DNA from: ZC4RG30 sp963726085
GTDB lineage: Bacteria > Pseudomonadota > Gammaproteobacteria > Steroidobacterales > Steroidobacteraceae
Reading direction: 5' to 3'
Length of the DNA: 64,000 nt
NCBI GenBank assembly: GCA_963726085.1
Contig: CAVSAR010000002.1
Coordinates: forward strand, 1 to 64,000
Shown here: positions 60,674 to 64,000 of the stretch, in pieces
Layout: each line of letters starts with the position of its first letter
How positions within the stretch are numbered: position 1 is the stretch's first letter
Notes under the pieces: model-generated
What the model was told of the DNA's origin: nothing
Databases searched by the model: none
What the model saw: only the letters and a program-made list of their open reading frames with translations
Made by a program: the position numbers and the translations under genes

Positions 60674-62254
60674 CTACAGGTTCGAGTAGTTGGGACCACT
60701 GCCGCCCTCGGGCGTGGTCCAGGTGATGATGCCGTAGGGGTCCTTGATGTCACATGCCTTGCAATGCACGCAGTTGGCGGCGTTGACCTGCAGGCGCTTG
60801 CCGCCGGCGCCATCATCGACCATTTCATAGACGCTGGCCGGGCAAAACCGGGTGCAGGGATTGCCGAACTCGGCTGCGCACTGCGTGGCACAGCGCAGGG
60901 TGTCGGCCACATGCAGATGCACCGGCTGCGCCTCGTTGTGGCTGGTCTGCGCCAAATACACCGAGGCCAGGCGGTCACGCGGGGGCAGTGAGCGCGCCAC
61001 CCAGTGCCGATCCGGGGAGTCATATTCGTCCAGCCGCCCCAGCGTCGTGTTGTCGGCGTTGCGCAAGGTCCATGGCGACAGTCCCGCGGTGGCGGTTTCA
61101 TAGGCGGCGTTGACCAGGCCCCAGGCCAGACCGCCCTTGAAGCCGGGCTTGATATTGCGCACCTTGCGCAGCTCCCGGCCGCCCGCGGAAGCGCGCCAGC
61201 GCGCGTCGAATCCACGCGGGTCGCCGGTCTCGGCCAGGTGCTGCGCGGCCAGCACGCCGCAACGGATGGCCTGGTGAATGCCCTTGATCTTGAGGAAATT
61301 CAGCGTGCCACCGGCGTCGCCGATCAGCAGCGCGCCGGGCATGTCGAGCCTGGGGCAGGACTGCCAGCCGCCCGCGGCGATGCTGCGCGCGCCCGCGGCA
61401 AGGACTTCGCCACCCTCCAGCAGCGGGCGGATCGAGGGATGGTGCTTGAACTGCTGGAAGGCCTCGAACGGCACCAGGCGCGGATCCGTGTAGTCGAGGC
61501 CAACCACATAGCCGACGTACGCCTGGTTGTCCGCCAGGTGGTAGACAAAGCCGCCACCGTACTCGCTGGAATGCAGCGGCCAGCCCACCGAATGCTGGAT
61601 CAGCCCGGGCTGCACCCGCCCTGGTGGCAGCTGCCACAGCTCCTTGAACCCCAGCGCGAAGGTCTGCGGTGAGCGATCCGCGTCCAGGGCAAACCGCGCG
61701 ATCAGTTGCTTGGCCAGGCTTCCGCGGCAGCCTTCGGCAACGATGGTGGTGCGTGCGCGGATCTCGGGCCCCGGCGTGTATTCGGCGCCCGGGTTGCCAT
61801 CGGCATCCAGTCCCATGTCCCCCACGCGCACGCCAGCCACGGCGCCCTGGTCGTCGAACAGTGGTTCAGCTGCGGCAAATCCTGCCAGCACGTCCACGCC
61901 CAGTGCCTCGGCGACCTCGGCAAGGTGCGGCGTCAGCTGCCCCAGCGAGAGGATGAAGTTGCCGCGATTGTGCAGCGGCGGCGGCACCGGCAGTCGCACC
62001 GAGCCGGTGGGCGTGAGCAGCCGCAGCTCATCGCGCGTGGCCGGCACGCAGATCGATGGCAGGCGCTGGCGCCAGTCGGGCAGCAATTGATCCAGCGGCC
62101 CCGGCTCCATCACCGCGCCCGACAGCGCATGGCTGCCCACGGCGGCCGCCTTTTCCAGCACGCACACCGAGCGCGCGGCATCCAGCTGCTTGAGGCGGAT
62201 GGCGCACGCGAGACCGGCTGGACCGGCGCCCACGATCACCACGTCGTACTGCAT
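60674..62254 (-). CDS. Electron-transfer flavoprotein-ubiquinone oxidoreductase
   Basis: A 526-aa flavo-iron-sulfur enzyme moving electrons from ETF to ubiquinone, the exit route for fatty-acid and amino-acid oxidation. FAD motif VVIVGAGPAGLACAIRLKQL, quinone/FAD segment DAGGTLNFLKIKGIHQAI, and the 4Fe-4S site with CVHCKACDIKDP plus an earlier Cys (PCTRFCPA). It ends in PEGGSGPNYSNL. ATG 62254 has GAGCGGGA upstream and is preferred to ATG 62272. It would serve acyl-CoA dehydrogenases encoded elsewhere. Confidence 0.96.
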   Translation of the reverse strand: MQYDVVIVGAGPAGLACAIRLKQLDAARSVCVLEKAAAVGSHALSGAVMEPGPLDQLLPDWRQRLPSICVPATRDELRLLTPTGSVRLPVPPPLHNRGNFILSLGQLTPHLAEVAEALGVDVLAGFAAAEPLFDDQGAVAGVRVGDMGLDADGNPGAEYTPGPEIRARTTIVAEGCRGSLAKQLIARFALDADRSPQTFALGFKELWQLPPGRVQPGLIQHSVGWPLHSSEYGGGFVYHLADNQAYVGYVVGLDYTDPRLVPFEAFQQFKHHPSIRPLLEGGEVLAAGARSIAAGGWQSCPRLDMPGALLIGDAGGTLNFLKIKGIHQAIRCGVLAAQHLAETGDPRGFDARWRASAGGRELRKVRNIKPGFKGGLAWGLVNAAYETATAGLSPWTLRNADNTTLGRLDEYDSPDRHWVARSLPPRDRLASVYLAQTSHNEAQPVHLHVADTLRCATQCAAEFGNPCTRFCPASVYEMVDDGAGGKRLQVNAANCVHCKACDIKDPYGIITWTTPEGGSGPNYSNL

Positions 62255-62283
62255 TGTGTCCCGCTCTTGCATGGGCGGGGAGT

Positions 62284-63036
62284 TTAGCCGTCTGGCGCCA
62301 GGTCCGGTTCGTTGGTCTTGGCCAGGATGGCCTGGCGCGCCAGGCGGCGCGCGGCCGAAGTGTCGGCCTCATCCGTGGAGGCAGGTGCCGGTATCGGCGC
62401 GGTGACTTCAATCTCGATGCGCCCTGGATGCGGCAGGAATGTGCCAGGCGGCAGGGCCTGTCGCGAACCGCGGATCGCAATGGGCAGCACCGGGAACCCC
62501 GAGCGCGCGGCAATCAGGAATGCACCGGTGCGAAAACGCATCAGTCCCGGGGTGGTGTTGAACGTCCCTTCGGGAAAAAACGCCAGTGAACCGCCCGAGG
62601 CGGCCTGCTTGAGCAGCTTGCGCGTGTCGCGCGCGCCCTTGTGTCCCTGGCCGCGGTCCACGTAGTGCGCGCCGATCCGGCGCAGCAGCAGGTTGGCCAG
62701 CGGCACCCGGCTCATCTCGCGCTTGATCACAAATCCGAACACCGGTGGCAGGGCGGCAAACAGCACGATGCCGTCCAGGTAGCTGGAGTGGTTGGCCACC
62801 ACCACGCAGGCTTCGGCTGGCAGGCGCTCCAGGTGCAGCACGCTCACGCGGATGGCTACCAGCAGCAGGAACAGCCGCGCCGCGGCGTGCACCATCTTGC
62901 GGCGCATCGACTGCCAGGGCACCGGCAGTATCAGCACCAGCACGCCCACCGCCAGCACGGCAAACAGCAGCACCGCGTACACGGCGTAGGGTAGGGCCAG
63001 CCAGCGCGGAAGCCGAGATTTTGCAGTGGTGGCCAA
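62284..63036 (-). CDS. plsC: 1-acyl-sn-glycerol-3-phosphate acyltransferase
   Basis: A 250-aa membrane acyltransferase making phosphatidic acid. An N-terminal transmembrane segment (AVLLFAVLAVGVLVLILPV) precedes the HX4D motif in VVANHSSYLDGIV and the FPEGTF motif (LAFFPEGTFNTT). The start is TTG at 63036 with a GGGGAA ribosome site. A good promoter lies just upstream. Distances to ETF-QO are short, so they probably form one operon. Confidence 0.93.
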   Translation of the reverse strand: MATTAKSRLPRWLALPYAVYAVLLFAVLAVGVLVLILPVPWQSMRRKMVHAAARLFLLLVAIRVSVLHLERLPAEACVVVANHSSYLDGIVLFAALPPVFGFVIKREMSRVPLANLLLRRIGAHYVDRGQGHKGARDTRKLLKQAASGGSLAFFPEGTFNTTPGLMRFRTGAFLIAARSGFPVLPIAIRGSRQALPPGTFLPHPGRIEIEVTAPIPAPASTDEADTSAARRLARQAILAKTNEPDLAPDG

Positions 63037-63051
63037 GCTTTCCCCGTCCGG

Positions 63052-63080
63052 ATAATGTGAACCGGTTCTCTTTATGTTAA
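63052..63080 (-). promoter_or_regulatory. Promoter of the plsC-ETF-QO-mgtE run
   Basis: On the minus strand TTAACA (63080-63075) and CATTAT (63057-63052) are exactly 17 bp apart, matching sigma-70 at 5/6 and 4/6. Transcription would begin about 63045, just before the plsC ribosome site. Confidence 0.6.
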
Positions 63081-63133
63081 CGCGCCCTCGTCCCTGTGAT
63101 AGGGGTCACGCTGCGATGGGCAAGGGGTAAGGA

Positions 63134-63147
63134 TACTGGCGCCAGTA
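63134..63147. promoter_or_regulatory. Perfect 14-bp palindrome upstream of xerD
   Basis: TACTGGCGCCAGTA is fully self-complementary and lies 30 bp before the xerD start, just after a GATACT hexamer. It could be an operator site or a small hairpin in the leader. Confidence 0.4.
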
Positions 63148-63176
63148 CCAGCCCCGAGACCGAACGGAAGACACCT

Positions 63177-64000
63177 TTGAGCAAAGCCACCAACACCGCC
63201 GAGAGTCGTGCTCCCGCAGACGCCGTAGATCCTGCGATCACGCGTTTTCTCGATGGCGCGTGGATGGAGCGCGGCCTGTCGGCAAATACACTGGCCGCCT
63301 ACCGCGCCGACCTGATGGCGCTGTCACGCTGGCTGGCCACCCGCAACGTACCGATTGCAAAGGCGACGCGCGCGGACCTGCTTGGATTCATCGCATGGCG
63401 AGTGGAATCCGGAGCACAACCGCGCTCGACCGCCCGCCAACTTTCCTCGTTCCGCCGTTTCTTCCGGCACATGCTGCGTGAAGGCACGCTGCGTGACGAT
63501 CCCACCGCGCAGATCGCAATGCCCAAGATCGGGCGCTCGCTGCCCAAGTCGTTGACCGAGGACGAAGTCGAGTCACTGCTCAACGCGCCGGTAGTCACCG
63601 ATCCGCTGGGCAGCCGTGACCGCACCATGCTCGAAGTGCTCTACGCCACGGGCCTTCGCGTGTCCGAACTAGTGTCGCTGCGCTATTCGCAGGTCAACCT
63701 CAACCAGGGGGTGCTGCGCGTGGTGGGCAAGGGCGATCGCGAGCGGCTGATTCCGCTGGGCGATGAGGCCGTGCGCTGGCTGCGCGAATTCACCGGCGCC
63801 GGTCGCGGGGAAATCCTGCTGGACCGCACCACCGATTACCTGTTCCCGACGCGCCGCGGCGACCACATGACCCGCCAGGCCTTCTGGCACATCATCAAGC
63901 GCTATGCGCGCAAGTCGAACATCTCCAAGGACCTCTCCCCGCATACGCTGCGCCACGCCTTTGCCACCCACCTGCTCAACCATGGCGCCGACCTGCGCGT
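63177..64000 (+). CDS. xerD: Tyrosine recombinase XerD (partial, runs off window)
   Basis: The visible 274 residues start from TTG at 63177 (GGAAG upstream). The N-terminal SAM-like core-binding domain has AITRFLDGAWMERGLSANTL; the catalytic domain keeps Arg161 (ATGLRVSEL), Lys185 (GKGDRER), His256 and Arg259 (SPHTLRHAF). The final His/Trp and nucleophilic Tyr lie beyond the window. XerD with XerC resolves chromosome dimers at dif. The TGLRVSELVSLR and SPHTLRHAFATHLL segments match XerD rather than an integrase of a mobile element, and no attachment repeats are near. Confidence 0.93.
   Translation, partial: MSKATNTAESRAPADAVDPAITRFLDGAWMERGLSANTLAAYRADLMALSRWLATRNVPIAKATRADLLGFIAWRVESGAQPRSTARQLSSFRRFFRHMLREGTLRDDPTAQIAMPKIGRSLPKSLTEDEVESLLNAPVVTDPLGSRDRTMLEVLYATGLRVSELVSLRYSQVNLNQGVLRVVGKGDRERLIPLGDEAVRWLREFTGAGRGEILLDRTTDYLFPTRRGDHMTRQAFWHIIKRYARKSNISKDLSPHTLRHAFATHLLNHGADLR

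Noticed and set aside
63177..64000. Possibility that the tyrosine recombinase is an integrase of a mobile element
   Set aside because: Sequence segments match chromosomal XerD, and no attachment repeats, excisionase or phage genes are present.

Overview
The window is GC-rich, densely packed chromosomal DNA. It carries a core gene set typical of a Gram-negative gammaproteobacterium: glnE, waaA with a Kdo kinase, a TolC-type outer-membrane protein, mpl, rnd, cpdA, tkt-gap-pgk-pyk, prxQ/bcp, mgtE, an ETF-ubiquinone oxidoreductase, plsC and xerD. A PPi-dependent phosphofructokinase beside a K+-independent H+-pyrophosphatase, plus a broad oxidative accessory region, suggest an environmental aerobe related to Xanthomonadales, Nevskiales or Steroidobacter-like lineages. 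That placement is inference from gene content. No rRNA, tRNA, CRISPR array or insertion sequence was seen. Gene starts use ATG, GTG and TTG, and 1-4 nt stop/start overlaps are frequent. Layout. (1) 1-4.4 kb, minus strand: a secreted protein, a GH105-type hydrolase with an M14-peptidase-like N-terminus that is split in two frames, a TIR/TolB-like/TPR protein, and a partial secreted protein at the edge. (2) 4.5-8.5 kb: a membrane-anchored unknown, an NTF2-like lipoprotein, and a phosphate uptake pair (DUF47 accessory protein plus PiT permease). (3) 8.5-30 kb: a large catabolic or tailoring region of two divergent operons. The minus-strand operon (15.9 to 9.7 kb) has an FAD oxidoreductase, a 68-aa protein, a GMC oxidoreductase, an MBL hydrolase, a frameshifted SDR and a P450. 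The plus-strand operon (16.0 to 23.3 kb) has an MBL hydrolase, a beta-hydroxyacid dehydrogenase, a CMD protein, an NTF2-like protein, a GMC oxidoreductase, an SDR and two MFS transporters. A benzaldehyde-dehydrogenase-like ALDH, a sulfotransferase, TetR and LysR regulators, a structured small RNA candidate, alanine dehydrogenase, a further NTF2-like protein and a third SDR follow. The enzyme mix points to stepwise oxidation of a hydrophobic alcohol, terpenoid, steroid or aromatic substrate, but the substrate cannot be read from sequence. (4) 30-40 kb: glnE, a zf-CHCC protein, Kdo kinase and waaA; then a TolC-like protein, pcm, and a PAS-GGDEF-EAL protein with a FimX-like EVL motif. (5) 40-50.5 kb: PIG-L deacetylase, hppA, PPi-PFK, adenylate kinase with an unusual 81-residue Lys/Arg tail, an orphan ABC substrate-binding protein, RNase D, a membrane protein, mpl and a methyltransferase. 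(6) 50.5-64 kb: cpdA, the lower-glycolysis/pentose operon tkt-gap-pgk-pyk, PrxQ, a patatin-like lipase, mgtE, ETF-QO, plsC and the start of xerD. The most notable signals are: the C-rich-loop small RNA at 27505-27608; the histone-H1-like tail on adenylate kinase; five of nine convergent gene pairs sharing a CTAG double stop; several genes with a -10 hexamer 7-9 nt before the start codon (candidate leaderless mRNAs); the GH105 gene split exactly by an ATGA overlap; and the pairing of PPi-PFK with H+-PPase.
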